64,000 nt of DNA from Roseivirga misakiensis (GTDB lineage Bacteria > Bacteroidota > Bacteroidia > Cytophagales > Cyclobacteriaceae): positions 62,001 through 126,000 of the forward strand of contig NZ_MDGQ01000004.1 in the NCBI RefSeq assembly GCF_001747105.1, given 5' to 3'. Shown piece by piece: positions 34,006 through 42,052 of the stretch (positions are counted from its first letter, which is position 1; every line of letters begins with the position of its first letter). Under the pieces are notes generated by a model. The model was not told the DNA's origin, searched no databases, and worked only from the letters and a program-made list of their open reading frames with translations. Made by a program: the position numbers and the translations under genes.

Positions 34006-35250
34006 ATGAAGAATCTCCTTCCTTTTCTCGCCATTTTGACCATTACGTTTTGTGCCATCTCATGCACAGATTTTACGACTGATCGTGAGATTGTAGCTGG
34101 CCTTACGGAAGACATAAATTTCCTAGCCGATGATGCCTTGGAGGGTAGAGCGATTGGTACTGCCGGTGAAGTAAAAGCCGCTAATTATATCGCAAAGGCT
34201 TTTGAAGAAATTGGTCTGGATCCTAAAGGTACCGATGGTTATTTACAACCGTTTACCGTGAAAAAGGCAACTAATCCGCATGAGCAAGCAGTGATTGGTT
34301 CGACGGGTGACGGTGTTACAGGTCATAATGTGGCAGGGTTTATTGATAATAGTGCTGCTTTTACCATTGTCATAGGTGCCCATTTCGATCACTTGGGATA
34401 TGGAGAAGAGGGTTCTCTTTTTAGAGGAGAGCCTGCTATTCATAATGGTGCGGATGACAATGCCAGTGGCACAGCCGCTGTTATAGAGTTGGCTAAGATC
34501 CTGAAAGCGAAACGGAGTAACTACAATTTCTTGTTTTTGGCTTTTTCAGGAGAAGAAAACGGATTATGGGGATCGAACTACTTCTCTAAAAATTCTACTG
34601 TAAGCCTGGACAGCATTAACTACATGATCAATATGGACATGGTCGGTAGGATGAATGAGGAAAAAACCTTAGCGATTAACGGCACAGGAACAAGCCCTGC
34701 CTGGACTGAAGTTTTGGATAAAGTCAATACGGATAGCTTAAAATTAGTTACTTCAGAATCTGGAGTTGGCCCATCAGATCATACCTCATTTTACCTACAA
34801 GATGTACCCGTGTTACATTTCTTTACTGGGCAACATGAAGACTATCACAAACCAACCGATGATGCCGATAAAATTAATTACAAAGGCCTGACTTTCGTGA
34901 TTCGCTATATAGAACGCTTAATTGATGCGCTTGATGACAACGACAAACTTGCCTTCACAAAGACACAAGATAGCTCAGGTGACTCGCCAAGGTTTACCGT
35001 ATCGCTTGGAGTAGTACCTGATTACCTTTATGACGGATCAGGCATGAGAATCGATGGTGTGACTGACGGTAAGCCTGCCGCTGAAGCTGGCATGAAAAAA
35101 GGAGATATTGTGGTAAAACTAGGTGACTCGACTATTGTAGATATGATGAGCTACATGCGCGCTTTAAGTGGCTTTGCATCCGGTCAACAGACTGTAGTGG
35201 AATACAAAAGAGGCGACGAGCTCAAAGCGGCAGAAATAAAATTTAAATGA
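34006..35250 (+). CDS. M28 family zinc aminopeptidase with C-terminal PDZ domain, lipoprotein
   Basis: A 414-residue envelope lipoprotein (lipobox AISC, Cys20). Metal ligands of the M28 fold are visible: H126 and D128 in AHFDHLG, D150/D151 in GADDNASG, the catalytic E183/E184 in SGEEN, D211 in NMDMVGR, and a late His in YHKPTDDADKIN. The last ~85 residues (GMRIDGVTDGKPAAEAGMKKGDIVVKLG) form a PDZ domain that may recognise substrate ends. The aminopeptidase probably trims peptides in the periplasm. The gene overlaps the potassium-channel gene by four bases (ATGA), an unusual partner. Confidence 0.92.
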   Translation: MKNLLPFLAILTITFCAISCTDFTTDREIVAGLTEDINFLADDALEGRAIGTAGEVKAANYIAKAFEEIGLDPKGTDGYLQPFTVKKATNPHEQAVIGSTGDGVTGHNVAGFIDNSAAFTIVIGAHFDHLGYGEEGSLFRGEPAIHNGADDNASGTAAVIELAKILKAKRSNYNFLFLAFSGEENGLWGSNYFSKNSTVSLDSINYMINMDMVGRMNEEKTLAINGTGTSPAWTEVLDKVNTDSLKLVTSESGVGPSDHTSFYLQDVPVLHFFTGQHEDYHKPTDDADKINYKGLTFVIRYIERLIDALDDNDKLAFTKTQDSSGDSPRFTVSLGVVPDYLYDGSGMRIDGVTDGKPAAEAGMKKGDIVVKLGDSTIVDMMSYMRALSGFASGQQTVVEYKRGDELKAAEIKFK

Positions 35251-35561
35251 TATTTATCCGCACCTTACTGCTCTTTTTAAAGGACCGCGAATACAGAGGT
35301 TTGCTTATGGCTTCCGCCTTTATCGTGACTGTAGGTACAGTGGTATATCATTATGTTGAGGGCTGGAACTGGCTAGACTCGCTTTACTTTTCAGTGATCG
35401 CCTTAACGACTATCGGCTTCGGAGATTTTGCTCCCCAAACAGACCTCGGAAAGGCGTTTACTATTGTTTATATCATCGTTGGGGTAGGATTGATACTAGC
35501 TTTTATCAATACAGTCTACCTTCATTTTAGCCGTTTCCGATCAAATAACGACGAAAAATAA
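35247..35561 (+). CDS. Small two-TM potassium channel
   Basis: A 104-residue KcsA-like channel subunit: TM1 at about 19-36, the pore helix with the selectivity filter TTIGFGD (54-60) and TM2 at about 69-92. No RCK/TrkA gating domain is attached, so gating must come from elsewhere, or the channel is leaky or pH-gated. The filter is GFGD rather than GYGD; GFG filters are known among functional K+ channels. Its start overlaps the stop of the M28 peptidase gene by 4 bp. A TetR operator cluster begins 40 bp after its end. Confidence 0.87.
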   Translation: MIFIRTLLLFLKDREYRGLLMASAFIVTVGTVVYHYVEGWNWLDSLYFSVIALTTIGFGDFAPQTDLGKAFTIVYIIVGVGLILAFINTVYLHFSRFRSNNDEK

Positions 35562-35601
35562 ATTTTTCTCAATCTTTTTAGTCAGCATTGAACTCTTTTT
35601 T

Positions 35602-35650
35602 AGAATGAACGTTCTATTATTGAAATTATAATTCTGGAACAATCATTCTA
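35602..35650. promoter_or_regulatory. Putative TetR operators before the SDR gene
   Basis: Site 1 (about 35602-35620) holds the palindromic core GAACGTTC inside AATGAACGTTCTATT. Site 2 (35631-35650) reads ATTCTGGAACAATCATTCTA, whose reverse complement matches site 1 at TAGAATGA..GTTC. A third copy, ATTCTGGAACGTTCA, lies at 36422-36436 in front of the tetR gene. Three related sites around one SDR-TetR pair suggest that the TetR protein controls both genes. Confidence 0.6.
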
Positions 35651-35661
35651 AAAACAAAATA

Positions 35662-36414
35662 ATGACAAAATTAAACAACAAAGTAGCCGTAATCACGGGC
35701 GGAAGTACAGGCATAGGTCTAGCAACAGCTAAAACATTCCTTGCCGAAGGTGCAAAAGTGGTCATCACTGGAAGAACACAAGAAACACTTGACGCGGCAG
35801 TGGCGGAAGTCAACAATGACAACCTAACTGCGATTCAATCAGATACTTCCAAATTAGATGAAATCGATACACTAGCAGCCCAGGTAAAAGAACAGTTTGG
35901 TACTATCGATATTCTTTTTGCTAATGCAGGTATCGCTTGGTTTGCTCCTATAGATCAAGTGGATGAAGCTTTCTTCGATGCACACTTTAATACAAATGTT
36001 AAAGGACTATTTTTCACAATCCAAAAACTACTCCCAATCTTCAATGATGGCGGATCAATCGTGTTAAACGCTTCTGCCGTGGTGCATAAAGGCTTTGAAA
36101 ACGGAAGTGTTTACTCTGCTACAAAGGGTGCTGTGAGAAATTTAGCTCGTACAATTTCGACAGACTTGGCACCAAGAAACATCCGTGTGAATGTAGTAAG
36201 CCCTGGACCTATCGAAACACCGATTTATGGAAAGATGGGAATGTCTGAGGAGCAATTAGCTGGTATGGCTGAAGGCTTTGCAGCAATGGTACCGATGAAA
36301 AGATTTGGTGCTTCTGATGAAGTAGCTAAAGCTGTGCTTTTCTTAGCGTCAGATGACTCATCTTATGTTTTAGGGGAAGAAATATTAGTTGATGGCGGGA
36401 TAGCAACGATCTAA
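35662..36414 (+). CDS. SDR family oxidoreductase
   Basis: Classical short-chain dehydrogenase/reductase of 250 residues. The nucleotide-binding Gly motif is GGSTGIG (13-19), the structural NAG is at 88-90, and the catalytic triad is Ser138, Tyr151 and Lys155 (YSATK). Arg38 after beta-2 (TGR) favours NADP(H). The substrate is unknown. It is flanked by GAACGTTC operator copies and followed by a TetR gene, so it is probably induced by the ligand of that regulator, such as a reactive carbonyl or quinone. Confidence 0.92.
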   Translation: MTKLNNKVAVITGGSTGIGLATAKTFLAEGAKVVITGRTQETLDAAVAEVNNDNLTAIQSDTSKLDEIDTLAAQVKEQFGTIDILFANAGIAWFAPIDQVDEAFFDAHFNTNVKGLFFTIQKLLPIFNDGGSIVLNASAVVHKGFENGSVYSATKGAVRNLARTISTDLAPRNIRVNVVSPGPIETPIYGKMGMSEEQLAGMAEGFAAMVPMKRFGASDEVAKAVLFLASDDSSYVLGEEILVDGGIATI

Positions 36415-36421
36415 GTTGCTA

Positions 36422-36436
36422 ATTCTGGAACGTTCA
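36422..36436. promoter_or_regulatory. Putative TetR operator before tetR
   Basis: ATTCTGGAACGTTCA shares ATTCTGGAAC and TCA with the site at 35631 and the full palindromic core GAACGTTC with the site at 35607. It lies 7 nt after the SDR stop and 77 nt before the TetR start, as expected for autoregulation. Confidence 0.55.
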
Positions 36437-36450
36437 GTTAAATTTAAAAT

Positions 36451-36495
36451 GAAATGGTTGTCTTGGCATGAAGCATTAGTCGAGATAACCATTTC
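36451..36495. repeat. Stem-loop in front of tetR
   Basis: GAAATGGTTGTCT (36451-36463) pairs with AGATAACCATTTC (36483-36495) over 13 bp with a single G-U; the loop is 19 nt. It lies 17 nt upstream of the tetR ATG. Without a U-tract it is either an mRNA hairpin in the tetR leader or the end of the SDR transcript. Confidence 0.55.
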
Positions 36496-36512
36496 TAAAA
36501 GAAATTGAGACC

Positions 36513-37094
36513 ATGGCTAGGACCAAAAATTTTGTTGAAAGTGAAGCGCTAGATAAAGCACTTGACCTGTTTTGGCAAAAGGGTTTTCATGCTACTTCTA
36601 TCCAAGACTTGGTGAACCATTTGGGCATAAATCGCGCTAGCATTTATGATACTTGGGGCGACAAACATGGTCTTTATCTAGAAACACTTAAGCAATACCG
36701 AAGACATTCTTCAGGTCAATTTCTCGAGAAGTTACGCTCTCAAAAAACGGCTAAAGAAATCGTCCGAGACTTCTTGACTGATATAGTTGAAGACTCTTCT
36801 CAAGACGAGCTTAAGCGTGGTTGTTATTTGTCAAATTCCGCTACAGAACTTGCCTACTGTGATGAAAATGTAAACCATATGTTTACTGACAATCGCATGA
36901 AAATGGAAGCTGTTTTGAATGAGTTGATCAAAGAAGGGCAAGAAGCCGGAGAGTTTTCGACCAAACATAGTAGTGAATCATTCGCACGATTTATTTTCAA
37001 TACCGCTGGGGGGCTTCGGCTTTTGGCCAAAGGCGAAATTTCTAAAGAAGAAATGGCCGATGTGGTAGATGTCGCAATTTCTGCCCTAAACTGA
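36513..37094 (+). CDS. TetR family transcriptional regulator
   Basis: A 193-residue regulator. The N-terminal HTH reads ALDLFWQKGFHATSIQDLVNHLGINRASIYDTWGDKHGLY (about 14-53), the AcrR/TetR pattern. The ligand-binding C-terminal domain contains GCYLSN at about 108-113, a Cys-containing stretch common in the YxaF/LmrA-related TetR_C group. Its gene follows the SDR gene on the same strand, and GAACGTTC sites lie before both. Autoregulation together with control of the SDR gene is inferred from these sites. Confidence 0.9.
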   Translation: MARTKNFVESEALDKALDLFWQKGFHATSIQDLVNHLGINRASIYDTWGDKHGLYLETLKQYRRHSSGQFLEKLRSQKTAKEIVRDFLTDIVEDSSQDELKRGCYLSNSATELAYCDENVNHMFTDNRMKMEAVLNELIKEGQEAGEFSTKHSSESFARFIFNTAGGLRLLAKGEISKEEMADVVDVAISALN

Positions 37095-37156
37095 GTTATT
37101 TTAGGAACCAATTCTTTACTTTTTGCTTTATTAGGGCAACAAAAATTTAGTGCGAT

Positions 37157-38122
37157 TTGAAATACGATGTTGTAATCATAGGTGGCGGGCCAATTGGGCT
37201 GAATTGTGCAATTGAAGCCAAAAAGGCAAATCTTAGCTACATCATTCTGGAGAAAGGAGTATTGGTTAATTCGCTCTACAATTTTCCAACCAACATGACC
37301 TTCTTTTCCACCTCTAATCTCTTAGAAATTGGAGATGTACCTTTTATCGCCCATGGGGATAAACCTACGCGGAGAGAGTCTTTGGAGTATTTTCGAAGAG
37401 TTCAAGAAAGCTGGGACCTACAAGTTAGCCTCTATACCGAGGTGACTGGTATGACTTCGAGCGACGATGGTTATTTGATTCAAACAACAAAAGGCGTATT
37501 TGAGGGCAAAAATGTTGTGGTCGCGACTGGCTTTTATGATACACCGCGAATGCTAGATATACCTGGTGAAGACTTACCGAAAGTTAAACACTATTATGAC
37601 GACCCTCATCCATATGTTGATCAGAAAGTGGTGGTTATAGGAGCGGCCAACTCTGCTTGTGATGTAGCTCTGGAAACCTATTATAAGGGTGCCGAAGTGA
37701 CCATGGTAATTCGAGAGTCAGAGATATATCCAAAAGTCAAATATTGGATTCGCCCTAATATAGAAAACCGCATTAAAGCCGGTGAAATTAAAGCATACTT
37801 CAATAGTACCGTGGAAGAAATAAAGGCCACTGAAGTTATAATAAATACACCTGAAGGACGGATTACTTTACCCAATGATTTTGTCCTATCGATGACTGGT
37901 TATAAACCTAACTATACCCTTTTTGATAGGCTAGGATTACATATTTCCGATGATGGTCATAAAACCCCAATTCACGATGAAAAAACTCTTGAGACACCTC
38001 TGAAGGGAGTTTACGTGGCAGGGGTAATCAACGCAGGCTTACAAACTAGCAAGTTATTTATAGAGAATACGAGACAGCATTCGGCGACTATAATGGAGTC
38101 AATCTTAAAATCAATGCACTAG
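37157..38122 (+). CDS. ypdA: YpdA family bacillithiol-disulfide reductase
   Basis: A 321-residue FAD/NADPH flavoprotein. The FAD loop is VVIIGGGPIGLNCAIEA (5-21) and the NADPH loop VVVIGAANSACDVALETYYKGAEVT (about 158-182), where thioredoxin reductases would carry a CxxC pair that is missing here. The block YNFPTNMTFFSTSNLLEIG (about 41-59) is diagnostic for YpdA, the enzyme that reduces oxidised bacillithiol. This implies that the organism makes bacillithiol, as many Bacteroidota do. Start is TTG at 37157, two residues before the conserved Y-D-V-V strand. No bsh genes are in the window. Confidence 0.88.
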   Translation: MKYDVVIIGGGPIGLNCAIEAKKANLSYIILEKGVLVNSLYNFPTNMTFFSTSNLLEIGDVPFIAHGDKPTRRESLEYFRRVQESWDLQVSLYTEVTGMTSSDDGYLIQTTKGVFEGKNVVVATGFYDTPRMLDIPGEDLPKVKHYYDDPHPYVDQKVVVIGAANSACDVALETYYKGAEVTMVIRESEIYPKVKYWIRPNIENRIKAGEIKAYFNSTVEEIKATEVIINTPEGRITLPNDFVLSMTGYKPNYTLFDRLGLHISDDGHKTPIHDEKTLETPLKGVYVAGVINAGLQTSKLFIENTRQHSATIMESILKSMH

Positions 38123-38176
38123 CGCTAAGATGGCTTAATTTTTGAGTCAAATCGGGCTCAACTGAAGTTATCACTT

Positions 38177-38464
38177 GTGCTACTTAAGCTCTCCTTACTC
38201 TTTTACCGCAAAATGTATGGCCTATTTCTACCCATGCATCTAATCCTATACTATTATCGGTTTGGAGAAGCAATAGAACTCTCGTTTGGAATCGTCTTGG
38301 TGATAAAAGCGGTACAATTCCTTTCGATAGGTTTGTATTATGAATACCTGGGTGCGAAAAAGCTTACTTTTTACAAAAATGTCGGCGTTTCGCCCAAATC
38401 CATCTTCTGTGTCACTTTTCTGATCGATTTTATACCCACACTACCCACCTTAAACCTATTCTAA
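38177..38464 (+). CDS. Small membrane protein coupled to an ABC ATPase gene
   Basis: A 95-residue protein starting with GTG at 38177. It has hydrophobic stretches at about 14-28, 33-56 and 76-92 and several Tyr/Phe residues, so it is probably a membrane protein with two or three helices. Its TAA stop is followed directly by the ATG of the ABC ATPase gene, so translation is coupled. It is far too small for a normal ABC permease half, which makes it an unusual partner: a regulatory subunit or microprotein is possible. No known family. Confidence 0.6.
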   Translation: MLLKLSLLFYRKMYGLFLPMHLILYYYRFGEAIELSFGIVLVIKAVQFLSIGLYYEYLGAKKLTFYKNVGVSPKSIFCVTFLIDFIPTLPTLNLF

Positions 38465-39109
38465 ATGAAATTAGAAGTTGATGGAGTATTTTTTGAGGTT
38501 AATGGGAAGACAATTTTATCTGACATCTATCTAGACCTTAAAGTAGGCGAAGTTGTCGGGTTACTGGGTAGAAATGGTTCAGGTAAAACAACTCTTTTTG
38601 ACTTAATCTTTGGTGCCAGAAAAGCCGATGACATGTCAGTGAGAATAGATGGTAGACCTTACAAAAAACCATTTAAAAACCAACTGCTGCAATACTTACC
38701 CCAATACGGCTACCTTCCTAATTTCTTAACAATCTCTTCGGCATTCGAATTTATGGGGATCACATATAAAGCGATAGAAGGCCTCTCTGATTGTTCCCCG
38801 AAAACGAAAATCGGTCATTTATCTTTCGGTCAGAAGAGACTCGTTGAAATTCAGTTACTGCTTGAATCAAAATCGACGTTTGTCCTACTCGATGAACCAT
38901 TTTCAGGGTTGTCGCCTTTGAGCATAGAAATAATAAGTGCCAAAATCGAGTCGGAAAAAGACAAAAAGGGCATCTTCATTACAGACCATATGTATGGCGA
39001 AATCCTCTCGATAAGCGATAGGCTGATGGTGATGGAATCTGGAACTTTGAAACAGATTGAAAAAGATCCTACAGCGCTTGAATTTGCTGGTTACTTATCA
39101 TCAACTTAA
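38465..39109 (+). CDS. Stand-alone ABC ATPase
   Basis: A 214-residue ATP-binding cassette. Walker A is GRNGSGKTT (35-43), the Q-loop is in LPQYGYLPN (about 78-86), the signature LSFGQ (about 119-123), Walker B FVLLDEPFSGL (about 139-149) and the switch His in ITDHMYGE. It looks like the LptB/LivF type of cassette. The only gene next to it is the 95-residue membrane protein, with no permease nearby. Its membrane partner must be encoded elsewhere, or the small protein serves as such. Confidence 0.88.
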   Translation: MKLEVDGVFFEVNGKTILSDIYLDLKVGEVVGLLGRNGSGKTTLFDLIFGARKADDMSVRIDGRPYKKPFKNQLLQYLPQYGYLPNFLTISSAFEFMGITYKAIEGLSDCSPKTKIGHLSFGQKRLVEIQLLLESKSTFVLLDEPFSGLSPLSIEIISAKIESEKDKKGIFITDHMYGEILSISDRLMVMESGTLKQIEKDPTALEFAGYLSST

Positions 39110-39143
39110 TTAGATGCAGGTCGGGCGGCTAGTATCTTTAAAC

Positions 39144-39722
39144 TCAAGCGATCCATTTAATATTGCAACCCATACTAGGTACCTGTGGCGCAGAAACAGG
39201 ATTTCCTGATAATATTTCGTCCAAGGCCATTCTCATATCCTTGCCGGTGATCGGCTTTCCATTCCCTGGTCTAGCATCGTCTAATTGGCCTCGATAAACA
39301 CAATTCAAGTCTCCCTCGAAAATATAGAAATCGGGCGTACAAGCTGCATCGTAGGCCTTTGCCACTGCCTGGCTTTCATCATATAGATAGGGAAAACCAT
39401 AACCTACCCTTTTGGCCTCAATTTTCATCAGGTCTGGCGCATCTTGAGGGTAGTTGACTACATCGTTTGAGCTTATGGCAATGAAAGTAACCCCTTGCTT
39501 TTCATAATCACGGGCTAAAGCCACGATCCCCTCGTCTACATGCTTTACAAAAGGACAGTGATTACAAATAAACATAATCACGGTAGCCTTATCGGATTTC
39601 AATTGATCTAAGCTTAGTGTTTTTCCAGAGATCGTATCAGGTAACTGAAAACTAGGAGCCTTTGTGCCGAGAGGCATCATATTGGAGAGCGTTCTTGCCA
39701 TATCAATTCTATGCTGAGTCAA
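39144..39722 (-). CDS. Thioredoxin-fold peroxiredoxin/thiol-disulfide protein
   Basis: A 192-residue single thioredoxin-fold protein of the AhpC/TSA-like group. The active motif is CNHC in FICNHCPFVKHVDEG (53-56 for the Cys pair), a CxxC found in the Bacteroidota/proteobacterial 'thioredoxin family protein' branch; the following AISSNDVVNYPQDAPD is also typical. No signal peptide is seen. It probably reduces disulfides or peroxides in the cytoplasm. It converges with the ABC ATPase gene. The ORF starts with ATG at 39722; a second ATG at 39701 is possible. Confidence 0.85.
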   Translation of the reverse strand: MTQHRIDMARTLSNMMPLGTKAPSFQLPDTISGKTLSLDQLKSDKATVIMFICNHCPFVKHVDEGIVALARDYEKQGVTFIAISSNDVVNYPQDAPDLMKIEAKRVGYGFPYLYDESQAVAKAYDAACTPDFYIFEGDLNCVYRGQLDDARPGNGKPITGKDMRMALDEILSGNPVSAPQVPSMGCNIKWIA

Positions 39723-39890
39723 GTAAAGATGGCTGGCAAATCATAAAAGACAAAGAAGAACGTCTAAAAACGGCAATAAATCGAAGCTTCTCGACTTTAA
39801 CATCCTTTAACAAATCCACCCACAAGTTTTTGTACGGCATGCACATCTAACAAGGCAAAACAGAAATTAAAAATCATAAAAATTAAAGTC

Positions 39891-40424
39891 ATGAAAACTC
39901 AAAAGTTAAAAAGATACGGTTTTGCATTAGCGACATTATTATTCCTAGGTACTACGGCACAGGCCCAAAGATTTCAGTCTAACGATAGACCTGAGCATCC
40001 TCCGCAAGAAATGGTCAAAGGACAAAAGCCTGGTAAGGGACAAGAGCAGGGACATAAAGGCCCGAAAATTCCTAACCTGACGGAGGAGCAAAAGGAGCAA
40101 CTACATTCATTTCGATTAGAAAGCGAAAAAACCTCTTTACCAATTAGAAATGAGGTGGCAGAAAAGGAAGCCAGACTAAAAACCTTAGTCACAGCCGAAT
40201 CTTACAATGAAAAGGCGGTAAATAAAGTGATCGAAGAGATTAGCGAGCTTAAAACCAGTCTAATGAAGTTGAAAGTTGCCGAAGGTCAGAAAGTAAAGAG
40301 CATTCTTACAGAAGAGCAGTTGGTCATTTTTAATAATCAAATAGCTGAAGGTCCTAAACAAGGGAAGGGAAAAGATGCTGGTCAGAAAGGTGGAGCACGC
40401 AGAGGACCAAACCATGGTAGATAA
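39891..40424 (+). CDS. Spy/CpxP-like periplasmic protein
   Basis: A 177-residue secreted protein with signal peptide (1-25, cut after AQA). The core is two LTxEQ-type segments typical of Spy/CpxP/ZraP proteins: NLTEEQKEQLHSFRLESEK (about 62-80) and SILTEEQLVIFNNQ (about 139-152). They flank a long helical hairpin with KLKxLxxAESYNEKAVNKVIEEI. Both ends are low-complexity, rich in K, G, Q and H. Such proteins act as periplasmic chaperones or metal sensors under envelope stress. It has its own terminator but sits directly before the ECF sigma gene. Confidence 0.8.
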   Translation: MKTQKLKRYGFALATLLFLGTTAQAQRFQSNDRPEHPPQEMVKGQKPGKGQEQGHKGPKIPNLTEEQKEQLHSFRLESEKTSLPIRNEVAEKEARLKTLVTAESYNEKAVNKVIEEISELKTSLMKLKVAEGQKVKSILTEEQLVIFNNQIAEGPKQGKGKDAGQKGGARRGPNHGR

Positions 40425-40465
40425 CAGTCACATTTCCGAATAGTCATACAATCAATTACATTAGA

Positions 40466-40497
40466 GTAGCCTCATTTGGAGGCTACCCTTTTTTATT
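40466..40497 (+). terminator. Terminator between the Spy-like gene and the sigma gene
   Basis: GTAGCCTC (40466-40473) pairs with GAGGCTAC (40479-40486) over eight bases with a 5-nt loop, followed by CCTTTTTTATTT. Strong Rho-independent signal. The sigma gene therefore needs its own promoter or read-through. Confidence 0.85.
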
Positions 40498-40509
40498 TCA
40501 CAAGCAACA

Positions 40510-41091
40510 TTGTCTGATCAAGATCTAATTCTAGCACTACAACAAAGATCCGAAAATGCATTTCGGACTTTAGTCGGTCAATATCAGGATCGGGTATATA
40601 ATACTTGTCTAGGACTGTTGCAGAATGCTGAAGAAGCTGAGGAAGCCGCACAGGACGTATTTATAGAAGTTTATAAATCTGTGCCCAAATTTCGTGGTGA
40701 TGCAAAGCTTTCCACATGGATTTATCGGATTGCTACTACAAAATCACTTGAGGTCATCAGGAAACGTAAAACACAAAAGAGATTTGCGTTTTTACAATCA
40801 CTTACCGGTGGGGATCAAGATTATGAGAACACAAAAAGTGCGACTTTTAATCATCCAGGAGTAATTCTCGAAAATAAAGAACACGCCGAAACCTTATTTA
40901 AGGCGATCAAAGAATTACCAGATAGTCAGCGCATAGCTTTCACCTTACACAAAGTAGAAGGTCTTCCTTATCAAGAAATTGCTGAGGTATTAGAAACAAG
41001 TGTTTCGTCAGTAGAATCACTCATGTTTAGGGCTAGAAAAAATTTACAGAAGAAACTTAAAAGCTATTACGAAAAAAATTTGATGACTTAG
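40510..41091 (+). CDS. ECF RNA polymerase sigma factor
   Basis: A 193-residue extracytoplasmic-function sigma factor, starting with TTG at 40510 (SDQDLILALQQR). Region 2 spans about 20-88 with the core-binding AEEAAQDVFIEVYKSVPKFRGDAKLSTWIYRIATTKSLEVIRKRK. Region 4 spans about 130-182 with the HTH LPYQEIAEVLETSVSSVESLMFRARKNLQKKL. It is followed by a one-TM protein and a CpxP-like sensor, so it should respond to envelope or metal stress. Confidence 0.95.
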   Translation: MSDQDLILALQQRSENAFRTLVGQYQDRVYNTCLGLLQNAEEAEEAAQDVFIEVYKSVPKFRGDAKLSTWIYRIATTKSLEVIRKRKTQKRFAFLQSLTGGDQDYENTKSATFNHPGVILENKEHAETLFKAIKELPDSQRIAFTLHKVEGLPYQEIAEVLETSVSSVESLMFRARKNLQKKLKSYYEKNLMT

Positions 41092-41138
41092 CGCAAGTTA
41101 AATCATTGAAAGGCATCTAATTTCAAAGAAACCAAGAT

Positions 41139-41471
41139 ATGAAATCAGAAAAAGACATAGAGGAAAAAATAAATTTGACATTAAATAGTCTTGAGGGGTT
41201 GGGTAAAGCAGAGGCAAGTCCGTTTTTCTATAGCAAGCTGGAAGCAAGGATGCAAGACGAGCTAACTTCTTCTATTGGCAGGTTTGCTTTTATTGGAAAC
41301 CTTAGAATGAGCGTGGCTGTGCTCGGTCTGATTCTGATTTTAAATTTTGCGAGCTTATTTTTACTCAGCAGTTCAAGTCAGGATACCTTTGAAGGAGAAT
41401 CAGATATATCACTTGTATCTCAGGATTATTTTTCTGGTTCTGATGACTACGATTATCTAAATAGCTACTAA
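41139..41471 (+). CDS. One-TM protein, putative anti-sigma factor
   Basis: A 110-residue protein with a soluble N-terminal part (1-50; SPFFYSKLEARMQDE is a pattern seen in Bacteroidota anti-sigma-like proteins), a single transmembrane helix at about 56-76 (MSVAVLGLILILNFASLFLLS) and a short acidic periplasmic tail (EGESDISLVSQDYFSGSDDYDYLNSY). Position between ECF sigma and a CpxP-like sensor matches CnrY in the CnrYXH system. No zinc-binding anti-sigma motif is present, so the call relies on size, topology and context. Confidence 0.65.
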   Translation: MKSEKDIEEKINLTLNSLEGLGKAEASPFFYSKLEARMQDELTSSIGRFAFIGNLRMSVAVLGLILILNFASLFLLSSSSQDTFEGESDISLVSQDYFSGSDDYDYLNSY

Positions 41472-41472
41472 G

Positions 41473-42000
41473 ATGAATCGCTTGAAAACAAATAAATATA
41501 TAGGCGGGGTAGTCATAGCATTAGCTATTTTAAACGTCGTTTTGTTATCATTTCTTTGGGTAGGGCATCAAGAGATTCAAAAAACCAGACCAGAAAATGG
41601 GCTGAAAGTCTTAGAAGAGCGACTCAATTTAACTGACGAACAAAAGGAACAAGTAAAAAGCCTCCGTGATGTTCATTTTGAAGAAATTCAAAAATTCAGA
41701 AGAGCTTCTCAAGAAGCCAGACAAGAACTCCATAACCTTTGGGGATCTGACCACTCGCAGGATAAGGTTGACGTACTGACAAAACGCTTAGGCGAATTGC
41801 AAGTATCCCAAGAAAAAGCTACCTACGATCACTTTGCTCAAATAAGAGCACTCTGTTCACCCGAACAACAAGCAACTTTTGATAAACTAATCAAAGATGT
41901 GTTGCGACAGGGTAGTCAGGGCGGTCCACGGAATGGCCAGAGGCCTTTTCCAAATGATCGAGGTCGAGGAGGCCCACCTCCGCCAAGAGACGGACGATAG
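41473..42000 (+). CDS. Membrane-anchored CnrX/CpxP-like periplasmic sensor
   Basis: A 175-residue protein with one N-terminal anchor (about 8-30) and a periplasmic helical domain. The LTDEQKEQVKSLRDVHFEEIQKFR block (about 52-75) and CSPEQQATFDKLIKD (about 133-147) are the two LTxxQ-like segments of the CpxP/Spy/CnrX fold. A Gly/Pro/Arg-rich tail (FPNDRGRGGPPPPRDGR) ends the protein. It begins one base after the one-TM protein and so belongs to the same operon. Likely role: sensing misfolded protein or metal and tuning the anti-sigma factor. Confidence 0.8.
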   Translation: MNRLKTNKYIGGVVIALAILNVVLLSFLWVGHQEIQKTRPENGLKVLEERLNLTDEQKEQVKSLRDVHFEEIQKFRRASQEARQELHNLWGSDHSQDKVDVLTKRLGELQVSQEKATYDHFAQIRALCSPEQQATFDKLIKDVLRQGSQGGPRNGQRPFPNDRGRGGPPPPRDGR

Positions 42001-42052
42001 ACGCTAATCGGTATTTCCATAGCCAGTTTGCAAAAACTAAAAATCACAGGTT

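Noticed and set aside
40510-42000. A toxin-antitoxin or defence system
   Set aside because: The small genes here fit a sigma/anti-sigma/sensor module; no toxin fold is recognisable.
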